From positions 248,001 to 312,000 of the forward strand of contig CM038924.1 of the NCBI GenBank assembly GCA_021904315.1: a DNA stretch of 64,000 bases. Reading direction: 5' to 3'. The position numbers were made by a program, and so were the translations under genes. The DNA comes from Sphagnum magellanicum. Taxonomy: Eukaryota; Streptophyta; Sphagnopsida; Sphagnales; Sphagnaceae. A model generated the notes under the pieces. That model was not told where the DNA came from. It worked only from the letters and a program-made list of their open reading frames with translations, and searched no databases. Below are positions 35,164-47,640 of the stretch, piece after piece; the first letter of the stretch is position 1, and the number at the start of each line of letters is the position of its first letter.

Positions 35164-37062
35164 TCAAGGTTGGGGAGGTGCTCGCAGTATGGGATCACAA
35201 ATCGCAATAAGGCTGTTAGAGAGCATCTTGTAGAAGCCCGTGGTGGGATGGAAGCTGTCCCAGAACAGGTAGGGAGCTGCATCCGCACAGGTGTTAATGC
35301 TTGCTGGATTGCACAGATATGTTCCGCAGCAGGGATATCTCGTCTCATTAAATCCTGCAAGCATGCAAGCAGAAGAAATGTGGTGCAAGAAATAAGAATT
35401 GAGAGGTCTGATATTTGGTAGACGTCGCATAGAATTGTCCTGAGACATGCTGGCCGCATTCGTTCTTCTGCTTTAAATTTGGAAATTAGAATGATGCCAA
35501 AGATCCGAAGCAATATTGATTGAAAAATCCACAATGGAATTAATGTAAATCTGATTTAGGGCGCCTGATCAGTACCATATACTGTTGGGTTATGGTAGAC
35601 TGTGTAAAGAAGGGAATAGATGTCGACATAGAACAATCTTGATCCCGGCATGCTGGGCCTCATCTCATTGATTAGCGCTTGCAATCCGGAGTTGAAGGCA
35701 ACAGCCACGTTGTTGAGCTCGGTGACACATGCGTAGCTGTCCACCGTGTCGTGCAACAAGCCGTGCAAGGCGATCTGCGATGGCAAGCAGCCGAATGGCG
35801 GCAAACCCAGGACGCCTATATTCCGACCACCAAGACTGTAAAGCTTCTGTTCCAATATAACAAGTCCCACAGCAGACCTTGTGAGAACTGGTTTTGGCTT
35901 GAATCGATACATTGCTGAAATCACTTCTAGAGACTCGATGAGATTGTGGTTTTGCGCTCGTGAGCAAAGTGCCCGAAAATGCTCGAGACCACTGTTTATG
36001 TAGAAACCTGGAACAAACCTGGATGTATCCTTTCGCATTTCCGAGAAGAAAGGCTTGATATTGATCTAAGCTGTAGTTCGCCATCAGAACAGGGTTGAAG
36101 AAGTAGTTGTTGAGGTAGTCATTGGTGCCTGTGCCTATTGCGTAGAGCGCAGTCCTGATTATGTCGTCACCGTTCTGTTCTCCCGCCAGAGACACTACTT
36201 GCTGATAGTAATCCTTGAACCATTCGAGCTGCGCGTTCATTCCCTTCACGTTCTGTGACAAAAACAGCAACAATTATACGCAGTATGATGGACTAAGTAA
36301 GCCAATTACTTGTGTTCGGCTGCTTTCGCTACGGGCGGATAAATCCGCGATGCTATTGAGGGAGAATCCCTGCAATTGAGACCCTTAAAATTTTCGCAGG
36401 TCTTTGAATCGCTGCATGTAACCAGCATCAAGAAATTTTAACTCACAAAGTGTTCGGCGGTTCCTTCGTCCCACCCGGAACCAGCTGATGCAAAATTGAT
36501 CCCCGTGAGAATCGTAGGTCCTTGCGCGTTGGGATCCAAGTAGGCAAGACTTACTGGGAGCCCGAGAGCCATAGCTGCATTCAACACGAGCTCCAGCAAA
36601 TTCGAAGTCTTTCATTTATGATTTACAGAAAGGCTGTCCATAACATCATGCGTGGTTTATTCCTACTGCGAGATGGTTTGTAAGACCATAACAGACGAAT
36701 TGAGCTTCTGGAATGGAATTCATGGATGCAATACTGAAGCAATGCTTACCAATGAAGTCGCCGGCTATTTGTCCATTGCAGAACCGACCCGTGGCTATGC
36801 CGCCAGGAAAGTCCCTTCCATAAGGGAGAAAATTCGCCTTCGCCTCTGTGAACAGGTAATTGTTGTTGCCTGCATCCAAGGTTGAGTCGCCGAAGATCAC
36901 GAACGACGTCACATTATATGGATTTGGTGCGCTCTCTACCCTCTGGAGTGCCCCAGCTGCAGTACCCAGCAACAATCCTAACAACACGGACGCATAATAC
37001 CGTAATCTTGGATATCGACCATGAGTCCTTTCACCCATCAACTTGCAGTTGACCACCTCCAT
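35164..37062 (-). CDS. GDSL esterase/lipase, secreted, 5 exons
   Basis: A serine hydrolase of the plant SGNH/GDSL family, acting on ester or lipid substrates; the substrate cannot be told from sequence. Exons on the minus strand: 37062-36750, 36574-36447, 36252-36019, 35846-35576, 35354-35164. All junctions are GT-AG and in phase: 1137 nt, 378 aa, the usual family length. Residues about 23-45 form a hydrophobic signal segment ([18 protein letters not shown]). Block I is [13 protein letters not shown], with the nucleophile serine. Further blocks: [35 protein letters not shown] (the asparagine block), [20 protein letters not shown], and near the C-terminus FWDSFHPT with catalytic Asp and His. 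Paired cysteines ([11 protein letters not shown]) are typical. No defect is visible. The base composition is richer in G+C than its surroundings. Confidence 0.94.
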
Positions 37063-37440
37063 AGCAGCCCACAGAAAGTAATTTCGGTATGCGATGTTCG
37101 TGAGGAGGCAGCTGGGTTGTGTGAGTCGAGAACACGCAAATGCACATGTGCATTAGATCAGCGCAAATATTGGCCAAGTACAATATACGCATGAACGTAA
37201 AACATTCAGGGTTGTTGGAGCACAGTATTGAGAGTTCGAACTCTCTATAAAGTTCTAGATATTCCTACAGGATACTAAAGAACCGCTCGGACAAAGTTGT
37301 GGTCACACTGGATCGGATTGAGTCCAAAAACGCCTGCAGAGACAAACGCTTGCAAATGTTTTCAACATCACAGGGATCGACGATTGAATAAATGAGACTT
37401 CAAATTGGAAGTGAGTATTTCTAGGCTGACACGATCTCTA
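37063..37440 (-). promoter_or_regulatory. Probable promoter region of the GDSL gene
   Basis: Lies directly 5' of the ATG on the minus strand. It contains a perfect 16-base palindrome GAGAGTTCGAACTCTC at about 37230-37245, which could bind a dimeric regulator. No clear TATA box was identified on the minus strand, so the assignment is by position only. Confidence 0.3.
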
Positions 37441-37442
37441 TT

Positions 37443-38003
37443 GTGGCATCGTCGAACCAAGATCCAATGAAAGCGAGAAATTGGTCACCTAGCGACTCTG
37501 CCTGTCATCCGTTCGCCTTGTTAAAGAACTGTTTCTCACACACGGCCTTCGGAAGTAAACTTGACAATCTTCACTCGTTCATCGCCCAGATGCTCAACTT
37601 TGGCCGTTGGGTGAAGCAGCTTCGTCTTTACTGCACCTCTTGGCTCCCCCAGTCGCGAGGACAGATTTTTCTCAGCTATTTGCCTGATCCGTGTTGGCTT
37701 TGTTGTTTTCTTCTGCGTTCTCACGCAACTGTGATACCATCAAATACAGCATCATTATTCAGCTTCAATATACTTCCCTCCAATGAATCGATAGGTGAAG
37801 GACGACCAAAAAACATGACCATTATCGAGCACTTTGTTCTTTTGCGCAAGAAGAGATGCGTGCATTATAGGTTTAAAGTTTTTCTACTCATTGCTCTCAG
37901 CTTCATGATTGCGATGTGCTTCAAACTTCGAGGCTTTGACGGAAGGGAAAGCCCCCACTTCCCGCTCGACAACGGGTACATTTCCCCCATCATTCTTCCG
38001 TGA
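37443..38003 (+). other. Unassigned 186-codon open frame
   Basis: The longest single open frame outside the known genes apart from intron shadows. Its translation (start MASSNQDPMKARNWSPSD) resembles no family I know, has one hydrophobic stretch near residues 146-160 and lies in the upstream region of the GDSL gene in the opposite direction. It may be chance in a locally G+C-richer stretch, or an exon of an unknown gene. Confidence 0.2.
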
Positions 38004-38700
38004 TCGAGTAATGGCACAAAAAAATTATGATGTACAGTACAGCCATGTGCAGTTTGAGCGCTAGAACAAGATTCCAAACCCAAAGCCTGCAAGGTGATAC
38101 AGCAGCTCCCTTCTCAGACAGAAGCGACGTTCTTCGTCACGTACGAAAGTGTCTGTGTTTTTTTTTTCATTTTTGGACAGTAGCCTGTGGTGCTCAACTG
38201 GCTAATCTGTCAGGACTGGTTTTTTTGGCCCCACTCCCCAGTTATTTATCATCAAGTGGCTGCCACTTTATTGTGAAGGTGAAATTTATGGCCCTTCTTT
38301 CAGATTTAAATGATGATGAAACCCTGCCAATCATAAATAAACCAAAGCATCCAAAAAGGGAAAAACAAAGAACAAAATGGAAGGGCCCATGTCCAAGTAG
38401 ACAAAGGAATCACCTATGAAGGTGAACCTCGAAGGGAACATCAAGTTCCTGAACCCCCTCTGATCACGAGAAGCATATCAAATAAGGAAAGGGGTGGACT
38501 TCCTGAAATGACGCCTAACTTAAAATAACCTTCACCTATTGCAATAGCACATTTCAAAATAGAGACCACCTTTGCATGTTGTAACGCCACCTATAGCCTT
38601 TGTCTATAAAATGTGCATAAAGCTAAGAGAGGAGGGCCTCCAATGCCCTTCGCTTTCCATGCAATGTTGGCACATCAATAAATAAACTCGTTCGCCTGTT
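38004..38700. other. Intergenic DNA, possible repeat promoter signals
   Basis: TATAAA at about 38606 and AATAAATAAA at about 38680 resemble the promoter and polyadenylation signals of an LTR or other transcribed repeat. No termini could be defined. No gene recognised. Confidence 0.3.
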
Positions 38701-38850
38701 GGTGTAGACATTCAAATACTTCCACCGCTAAAGGGCAAAACATGTCTTGCTAGTGTAAACATCCAAATACCTCCACTGCTAGAGGGATAAACATGTCTTG
38801 TTAGTGTAGACATTCAAATACCTCCATCGTTAGACGAAAAAACATGTCCA
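38701..38850 (+). repeat. 51-base tandem repeat, 3 copies
   Basis: Three successive units starting GTGTAGACATTCAAATAC or GTGTAAACATCCAAATAC and ending AAACATGTCTTG. The third unit is the most diverged at its end. Confidence 0.8.
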
Positions 38851-39470
38851 TTGAGAATCGATCATGATAAAGACCATCCTTTGCCAAGGCTACAATTATC
38901 GTCACAACCCTCAAAGAACAAGCAACCCGTGAAACCAAATCAACTCGAGTGGCGTCGATGATGACAACGTCTGCCAATGTGTGAACACCATCAACTAATA
39001 AACTTGATAATGCAAAGATTGAAGGGTAGGGGGTGAAAGGACTTGGGTTTAGGGTTTAGGGTTATGGTTCTCGCAAGACATGAAATCCCGTATCTTTGGC
39101 AATGGTCACAAAAGCATTTCACACAACATCATGCAAGGTCATCCTCTCCCCACCATGCACATAGTGAAAAAGGTGTATCCCCACAGGATCCAAAGGTTGA
39201 TTACAAATGCAATGTGACACCCTAAAACTAAAGGATGGGAAAGACCCAACTTAATGTGTAATGTGGTGGAGAAAACATCTGAAGGCAGGCGGAAGAAAGG
39301 AATGATTAAGTGGGTTAACAACTAAAAACCTGCACCTAGTCATGCACACGACCTCAAATGCATTCAATGCGAATTAAAAGGTAAATAAGAAAGGATGCTA
39401 GTAAATGAATGGTTGTGCAAATCTCTTTAAAATACTCTCCTAAAGGTGATTTACTTTTCTTTTGGCTAAT
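38851..39470. other. Intergenic DNA with a telomere-like motif
   Basis: At 39043-39066, GGGTTTAGGGTTTAGGGTTA is an interstitial telomere-type repeat of about three units. No gene seen. Confidence 0.45.
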
Positions 39471-39479
39471 TACTCAAAA

Positions 39480-42277
39480 AGGGGACACATGTTGCAACCC
39501 CTGGGGGAAGAAGCTTTCGTGTAATTTCAAATGTGCCTAGAAAGGGAGGGGCTTTGAGCTGTTCACACCTATTGCCTTCAACAAAAATGAGCAAGAACCA
39601 ACAAAAACCTGGAAGCTATGACATGGGCTACTAATGCCCAATTCCCTACAGAGGTTACTGGAGCAATGACCTCCAAAAAAATCAACCATAGCCCCCACTA
39701 GTTATGGGGAGAGCCACCAGTCAATGAACAAGAAGGGCCTTGGGGCACTCCAATGAACTTAGACCCAAAAGCCTTTCAAAAACTCCCATCAAAATGGAGT
39801 AAAAACTAACAAATTGATTTTGAAAACTTGAAAGGGGGGGAAGTAACAAAGCAAAAAGGAAGGCTTTTAGGCGAAACATCGAGATATGATACCAAAAGCC
39901 ACATGGATGTCCCTTAAGTTTGAGAACATGTCTACATGTGGAACATCCTTGCTTAAAGTTTTTTGTTAAAAAAAAAGGTGAAGGAAGTAAGACCAAAGGG
40001 GATGCCAAGGATCTTGATGCCATTAGGGGGGCAACATAACTCGACAAGGGGGACAATTCCAAGAGATAACTTAAACGGAACCCAATCTAAACATTTGCGG
40101 GGTTGAACAAATAACCCCACAAAAACCAATTGGGTAGCAAAATGACTTAAGGCAAGGGAGACAACATGGGCTAAGCCAAGGATATGGGTGTCATCGAATA
40201 GAGAAAGGAAGAGACATGAAGGGAAAACCCTCGAAGAATAATGCAAAATGGGAAAATGAACAAGGGCAAATAAAGGCATTACAGAAAGGTCGCTCTACTA
40301 TGTGCCTGTAGAAGAAGGAATGATTGAAAAAATCCCTGAGGAAGAACGATGATTAAAATACAGAGGAACCTGAAGGCCATAAAAAGAACAAACAAAAGTA
40401 AAAAGCTGAAACAACTGCCCCTTCGCATTATTCAAAATTCCTAGAATATGACCTTACGCAAGATGATGTTGAAAGTGTTTGCAATGTCAATTAGAAGCAC
40501 CACAAGTGTAAGCATGGTCAAGTAGACAAAAAATGTTCCTTGTCACAAAAAATTACAAGTAAGCACAATTTTTTTTTCATGCATTGAAAGTAGGAATATT
40601 ATTTTATTCAATGATTAATATGAAGATAAACTTTCACTTTAATATTGTAACTTTGAAAGATGAACATTTTCATGTAAATTTAAGTAGATTTCACAAAATT
40701 GCATCTACTTGCAGGTAATGTCTAATCTTACAAAATGGGTTACAAGTAGATGAAATATTGAATGTTTTTTTTACTTTCAAGTCATGAAAGCCTTTAAAAA
40801 TACTTGTGTACTATAAAATTGTGCATGTTATAATTATAATACATAAAATTTAGTGTAAAAGTAGGTTTGAATCCAAATTGACCCAATTAGGTTCAAATCT
40901 ACTTCTCACCATATTTATGATACCAAAGATTTTAAAAATTTGTATTCAACTTACCATAAACTATATGGAGGGCCACGTTTTTTCATAATTCTAGTTACAC
41001 ATGTTTTTAATTTACTTTCATGTGTTTATATAAAAAATTCTGTCATTTTTTAACTGCATTTTGGGCGGAATACTTTTCTTGTCTACTTAACCATGTTTAC
41101 ACCCCCACCAATCAAGATGGGCATCCAGAGTGACCCAAATACCATGGACCGCGGCTTCACAACCACATCTAACGCCACCCCGAACTGATATGGTGTAAAT
41201 AAAAAGTAAACATATCACAAAACTATAAGCATAAAGCCATGCTCATCAGTCAATAGAATGCCTCTCCTATTACGATTGGACATATGCCACCAAAATGCGT
41301 GATTAAATTCAAACGTTAACTAGCCCCAAGAATTCGAACCATAGACCAAGGGATGCAACTAACGGCACATGAGAACACAACTTGAGGAGCTAAATGAAGG
41401 CACTCATTCAATCCTTAAGGTCAATTTTTTTTCGAAAATGCTCAAAAACCATGCCAAAAGGACTATTAACCAACAAATGAAACATGCATAAACATGCCAA
41501 CTTAAAAGAGTCCACAAAAAGTTCAAGGTCAAAATTAGGTTGAAAGTCCAACAAGAAATCCTAGTAGGGGGGTCTATGTCTAGTGGATGCAAAGCTAACA
41601 ACACGTTAACAGTCTTTGAGGATGCCAAAGTTAATGCAAGAGGGGCAAGAGCCTTGATGGCACGTGCAAACTCTTCGACCTGCCTTAAGGTTAAACTCCA
41701 TCCTAGCCGACACGAGGGAGGTAGTGCCATAAGGGTAGAATTTAAATTGATCAAAGCTGAAAATGTGCCCACAACTAAGGACAAGGCCATTGCTTATCCT
41801 TACATTTGCAAAATGTGTTCCACTTGAAGTTCCTCCCAATCACCAAAAAGGGATCGTTGAAAGCACACCTTAGTTTTTCTATGCCTGATTAATCCCTCAT
41901 GAGGGGGAAAAGAAAGACACGATTGAAGAAACAATAAAAATAAGTGTTACACCACCACATCAAATGGGTCACATGTTAGGCGATCAAGAGGAAGGCGAAA
42001 AGCAAACTACACCTCCTGTTGAGGAACAAAAGGGATGTGTGTGTACAAGCATGGCCAAGGAAGGCCCAAATGGAAGTCGTTCAAAGGATTCAACATCAAA
42101 ATCCAAGCTTAAGCTGTTAAGGGGAGAGGGGGCCAAAGAGGAGATAGAAGAACCTAAAGAGCCAAAGAAGGAAGGGCCTCCATAATGTTGAAGGAAAAAG
42201 AAGAAATACGAATAAATGAAAGGAAAAAGAAGGAAAGAAAAAACAAAAACAAAAGGAAGAGAGGAAAAAAAAAACAA
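39480..42277 (-). mobile_element. LINE-type retrotransposon 1, decayed
   Basis: Reading leftwards on the minus strand, fragments of a reverse transcriptase appear: DAHLDW (near 41120), then after an insertion VVLLIDIANTFNIILRKVIF (about 40440-40505), then LFALVHF, FDDTHILG (the degraded catalytic YADD-type motif, near 40180), FVQPRKCLDWVP, PPNGIKILGIPFG and a thumb-like tail to about 39480. The 5' part (41400-42277) holds other frames that run into purine-rich simple sequence (42180-42400). The layout and motif wording match the element at 49.6-52.7 kb, so both belong to one non-LTR family. Many stops; clearly dead. Confidence 0.7.
40506..41102. mobile_element. Small inverted-repeat DNA element inserted in LINE 1
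   Basis: Ends are inverted copies over 24 bases with two transitions: GTGTAAGCATGGTCAAGT... at 40506 and, on the other strand, GTGTAAACATGGTTAAGT... at 41102. The 597-base interior is very AT-rich and non-coding, so it is a MITE. It splits the reverse-transcriptase frame between the codons for DW and VVL, so it landed after the LINE. Flanking G/T-rich sequence suggests a target duplication of about 9 bases but it is not clean; a Mutator-like origin is possible. Confidence 0.75.
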
Positions 42278-42400
42278 GAAGAAAGAAGAAAGAAAGTGAA
42301 GAAAAGAAACTAAAAGAAAGAAGGAAACAAGGAAAAGAAAGAAAGAAGGAAGAGAAAAAAAAAGAAACGAAAGGAAAAGAAACCCCCCTAAAAAAGAAAA
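42180..42400 (+). repeat. Purine-rich low-complexity tract
   Basis: Over 200 bases of A and G in GAAA, AAGGA and GGAAAG patterns with almost no pyrimidine. It can form triplex DNA. It adjoins the 5' part of LINE 1. Confidence 0.75.
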
Positions 42401-42449
42401 AACATTACCTCAGACTGTTGTGTTACTCCCGCCTATTGACCCGACTTAT

Positions 42450-43080
42450 TAATTTTCATAAATCATCACATGTCCGTTGCCACTTCCAACATACATCTAA
42501 TAGTCTTCACCAACAACAAAATGTCCACTGTAATTTTCAATTAACATTTGTAAATCATCCTTAGTCATAAAGTGTTCACAAGTATTCACATAAGACACTT
42601 GTTGGTCTTCATACCTCACCAAATGTCCATTGCAACTCCCAATAGACATTTGATAGTCCTCATCGATGACTAAATGTCCATTGTAACTCTCATAAAACAC
42701 TTGTAAATCATCATCAGTCACCAAGTGTTCACAAATATTCATAGTCCCACTTGTTAGTCTTCATAAATCACCAAATGTCCATTGTAATTCCCCTCAAATA
42801 TATGATAGTCCTCATCAATGATAGAAAGTCCATTCCAACTCTCAATTGACACTTGCAAGTCATCCTGATTGGACTAAAGTGTTCATGAATATACATTAGA
42901 CACTTGCTGGTCTTCATGCTTCACCAAATGTCCATTGCAACATCTACTAGTTTTCATCAATGACTAATGTCCATTGTAACTTTCATAAGGCACTTGCAAT
43001 TAATCATCAATCACCAAATGTTCATAATAATTCACATAACATATGTGCAGGTTCTCAATATTAGTCACCTACTATTCAGT
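42450..43080. repeat. Satellite-like tandem repeat, about 152-base unit, 4 copies
   Basis: The phrase CACCAAATGTCCATTGCAAC or a close variant recurs at about 42466, 42617, 42769 and 42922, giving a period of 151-153 bases. Within each unit half-unit phrases also resemble each other (AATGTCCATTGTAACTCTCA, AAGTGTTCACAAATATTCA). The last unit fades by 43080. Confidence 0.8.
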
Positions 43081-43184
43081 AAAATTCACATAAGACACAT
43101 GTAGTGCCCAAAAGGCCATACATGTTACATTACTCAAATGACACTCTATAGATCCACATTACTAGTCAAGAAATGTTCACAAAG

Positions 43185-43570
43185 ACTCACCACAACATCG
43201 TTACAATCCTCAACAATCCATGATTACTTCCAATGTATAATGTATCACACATTGTGTCACTTCACAAATGCATCCCAAAATGTTAGCAAATGTTAACAAA
43301 TGTCGTAAAAATGTTAAAGGTAAATCCCCATGAATCCTTTGTGGTTCACATTTAAGGGGCCCTAAAATCAAATTATACAAATATTCACCACAATAATGTT
43401 GCAATCCTCAACAATTCATGATTGCTCCCAATATATAACATTACCCATTGTGTCATTTCACAAATGCCACAAAATGTTAATACCCATTGTTTACCCAAAA
43501 GTTTGTATGGTAATTATGGCTCACATTCAAGGGGCCAAGTAAAATTAAATTCTACAAAAGCAATAGTTTG
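43185..43570. repeat. Tandem duplication, about 197-base unit, 2 copies
   Basis: CAATCCTCAACAATCCATGATT at about 43205 returns at about 43402, and both copies carry CACATTCAAGGGGCC or CACATTTAAGGGGCC near their ends. No coding content. Confidence 0.75.
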
Positions 43571-46500
43571 AACAAGCACAAACTTGAAATATCTAGGCCT
43601 TCAAACTCAATACCAATGATTTCACAATTGTCTAACTACATCTATCATTAGTTTACCCAAATGCAGTACCCGCAAAACTATTAACAGTCGCAATACAATG
43701 GGATGTCATGAAGACTAATGTTCAAAAGACTATTGACATACGCAATACCTAGAAATGTCAACAAGTTTGAATAAATGCATTTGGGTAAACAATGGGTATT
43801 GCATTTGTTTACCCATAGGTGTGATAAAGGAATTTACCTTAAATTTTGAGTTCAAGTTTTTAATTCTGTCAACAATCTCCTAAACTAACATAATTTAATT
43901 ATGTGGTTGGATCAAACTAAAGTCCTCCATGTTCTTCTATGTAAAGGACTTAATCGTTTCATCCAAGACCTAGAAATGTGGCTACTAAGCTAATATAACA
44001 TGTTACAAGCAACCAATTTAAGTAGCTTAGGATCATCAACTTGCAAAGCAATGTGGATAGATGAAAGAAAACCTAGGTGTAATTCCCTACATGAAAATTC
44101 AAGGCTAATTATCAAATAACTCTTCAATCAAATTGACCATGGATATAATGAATTGAACAAGAACAAAATTTGTTTATCAAAGCCATACCAAAACAACATG
44201 TCTCAAAGTGTCTCCACAAATTGAGGCTTCTACTGTAATGCAAGTTCTTCTCATTCTTTGGACCTCTAGATTTATACATGTAGAAAAATTGCAGTCAGCC
44301 CCTTAAAGCCTTAAAGTGCTTCAACATTGCACCTCACCTCCCTCACTAAAAATCTTCATGAACCATGTCCATATGATCCATATTAAGGTAGTTGGCATCA
44401 AAGTTAATTTAATGCAAAAACAATCAAAAACTAAAGGTACTAACTACTAGGTAACAAACAAGACATGAGTTTCTAATTTTGCAAAAATAGAATGGAATCT
44501 CCCATGAACTATAGGATCCTCAACAGAACATTATACAATATCCTCAAATTGAACCAGCTAATTTGACATAACTTATTAATCAACGAATGCTTGTAGGAGC
44601 TTGAAAAGTTTGAAACTTTAACTATTGTACATGGGCACTAAAACACTTTACAGATTGGATAGCTTTCCCTATCGCTTCCCCACCTTAAAAGATTGATTGT
44701 TTTCGAAATTAAAGCTGGAAGATCTTTGCAATAAGTTGAATGTTTTTTACAAATAGCAAGAAAACCCTAAAACCTTATAGTGCCTAAAACTTGAGATCTC
44801 CAAGGAGATCAATATGTGAAGAAAAGTTGAAAACATGATCAAGAAGCAAAGGTGCATTGAGATCATTTCTGAAAACATAACAACACAAAGAGAAAAATAG
44901 AAAAGATGAAAAAAACTTACAATTCCATGAAGTATTATGTTGGTTTTTCTTCATACAAATGTGGTGCTAGTCTTTTTTGAACCACCTCCTTTTGATTGGG
45001 ACTCATGTGTGTTTTGCAACTCCACCATGAAAAAACAATCGCTTTAGTCCCAAGAGCTAAAACATTTGATTGCTTATTTTGTATGGACAACAACCAAAGG
45101 AAACCTCTTGATGCATTCATTGACTTTCGCATCAAATAACTTTCATGAGGTTCCTAAAATGCACATTCAACAACCTTGTTTTCTACCTAGCTAAGGTTTT
45201 TGAACTACCACTTACAACTGTTATCAACAAAACATGTTTTGTGATTAATTAGCCTAATGACCTTGCTTTTTTCACTTCTAACAAAGAATGAATTAAACCA
45301 ATCATGATTTCTTTCTTAGCAACAACATCAGTAGACACCATAACAAAGTTTGGAATTTGATAAAACCTCTTCATTATCTCTACATGTGTGGTTTTTTTTG
45401 GAAATGACTTCAAGGTTTTTTTCATTGCCTTGAGTATGACTTGCATTGCTTGTCTAACTTCACAAAGTGACACATCGCAAAACTACTCTTCACTATGCAC
45501 ATTTTCAAGGACCTTTTTCTCTTGTAATATTTTTATTTGGAGTTTTCTTAGTCAAGCTTGATGAAGACGTTAATGTTTTGCAATTTTTTCCCTTTTTGTG
45601 ACACCTACTTTAATGATCCCTAGTAGTTGTTTCTTGTTTCAGCTATTACCCATGTCCTTTACATAAAAACCATACCTTTGACATGATGGTCAAAATGAGA
45701 AAGACACATCTTGTACTTTAAACCCTATACAAACAACTTCCTTAAACCGTAAATGAATGAACTTCCCATCGAATATTTTTTTGTAAAAGCTAGAGTTCAA
45801 ATAGGTAAGTTCCTAAATGATGATGTCATCATGGAAGGCTTTGGAATTTCAAACGTGTAAAATAAAGACAAAAAAGTCCTTATTAACATCACCCCAAGTA
45901 AAGCTTAAGGAAATAATTGCTTGTCAAGGAATAAAATTGAAAAACAATCCGAATTACATTTTTTATGGACTTATGAAAATATGGTCCAATTTTGACCATT
46001 CAAAAGTCCATATCTTGCATTTGATTAAGGATTACATGGGATAGGTGCTTGGGATCAGCATATCATCTCATAATACAACCTACATTGAGTCACTACAACA
46101 ATTTTAAATAAAAAACACCCACAAATATGCTAATTTTTCCACATTTCAATTGCTAGACCAATCCATATTTTTAGGCTTTTAAAATCCATTACTCATAGTG
46201 GATGAACTTTGTTTCAAAAAATAACAACATGGATGTCTTTATAATGAAGTTGTTTGACCAAATTTCATTGTTAATAATCATAATTAAAAATAGATTAATC
46301 ACCATATGCATTTGAAACAAAGGTGCCTTGGGAAAAAAATCTTTACCATCACAATAGTGAGACACTCAACTTTGCATTTACCCAGTGGAGCTTATTGATT
46401 GCACATGTGGTTGTTGATCATTGACTATTGGGGCATGTACATATGTGGGGGATGCACAGGGAATTGCAACTTCATGCTCAATGGATGTATCTAATGTGGG

Positions 46501-47040
46501 GAGGACTAGGAGATCCATCTATTATGATACATTGTTGGGTGGTGGAATGGTGTTTATATCCCCATTATTGAATGCTAGTCGTTCCCAAATGCTAACATTA
46601 TATAATAGTCTTGAAAATGGAAGTCTTTTGATGGGAACTTATTAGGTGGGAATTCAAAGGGGTTGTGTTGGTCTTCCTCTTCATCTAACACTAAAGGGTT
46701 GTCTTCTGATGTGTCATTTCCATTTGAATTTAGATCAACATCAAACATAAAATCTTTAAACAACATATTCTTCTTGTACCACACTGTGGGATTGGTGCCA
46801 TGTTGTTTTTAGAGAAGCTTGTTATTACTATAAATGTACATCAAGTTTTTGGCCTATTTTGCTATCAATTGGTTTTGCATTTTGCTATGGAAAAATGAGT
46901 ATGAACTCTAATTCTATTCACACAATGATGCACAACACACTTGCGTGAAGATGTGATGATCAATAGGTGCAAATGTGTGTCCACAAGCTCTAACCAAATC
47001 CCACCACTTCATGTGGAAGTAAATTGAGGTTGTATGTTAA
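43571..47040. other. AT-rich repeat-derived DNA, no gene recognised
   Basis: Open frames of 60-75 codons lie on both strands (44935-45135, 45249-45473 and 46575-46784 minus; 45817-46044 and 46421-46645 plus). The translation MWYKKNMLFKDFMFDVD with an acidic follow-on (46784 leftwards) looks protein-like, but I cannot assign it. Probably dead transposon sequence. Confidence 0.4.
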
Positions 47041-47065
47041 GGGGGGGGGGGGGGGGGGGGGGGGG
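47041..47065 (+). repeat. 25-base poly-G run
   Basis: An uninterrupted run of 25 G. Its true length may differ because such runs are error-prone in sequencing and unstable in cells. Confidence 0.85.
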
Positions 47066-47339
47066 TGTCAAAAAAACCCTTGACTTTCAACAAAATCAAC
47101 AAAGCCCTTTAAAACTTGGGCATTAATAGGTTATTAGGTTATTAATGTTTTTTCATAACATGCAATTTAACATTTCTTTTACATATGCATCATCATGGCA
47201 AGGATATCAAAACTGACACAACACGCCCATTTTGTGTCGGTTATCACATTAACGTCCATCCTAAAATGTCAGTTGCATCCATCTTGATGCGTTGGTTATG
47301 CTCATTAAGACTAATGCAACAAAAAAATTCCTTACACCT

Positions 47340-47640
47340 AAGTTGCCCCCATTACGTATGGCAATCAAAAACAAATTTGGTCGCCATAGGATTGGCGATC
47401 AAAACTTTTTAGTTGCCATTCATGTGGTGACCAAAAACTTTCAATTGCTAATCCTATGATAACTGAAAGTAATTTGTTGCCAATCCTATAACAATTGAAA
47501 GGTTTTTGTTGTTAATCGTGTATCGACTGAATTTGTTTTTGGTCACCATACACAAGGCAATCGAAAACTTTCTGTCATCAATTGTGCGGCGATCGAATTT
47601 GTTTTCAATTGCCATACATGAGGTGACCAAAAGCTTTCAT
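47340..47640. repeat. Repetitive inverted motifs around GGTCGCCAT / GGCGATC
   Basis: Phrases such as TGGTCGCCATAGGATTGGCG, AGTTGCCATTCATGTGGTGA and GTCACCATACACAAGGCAAT recur every 45-60 bases in alternating orientation, each followed by AAAACTTT. This looks like a subterminal repeat zone of an old DNA transposon. Confidence 0.55.

Noticed and set aside
42450-43080. CRISPR-like regular repeats
   Set aside because: Units are about 152 bases, diverged and contiguous, in plant nuclear DNA; this is a satellite, not a CRISPR array.
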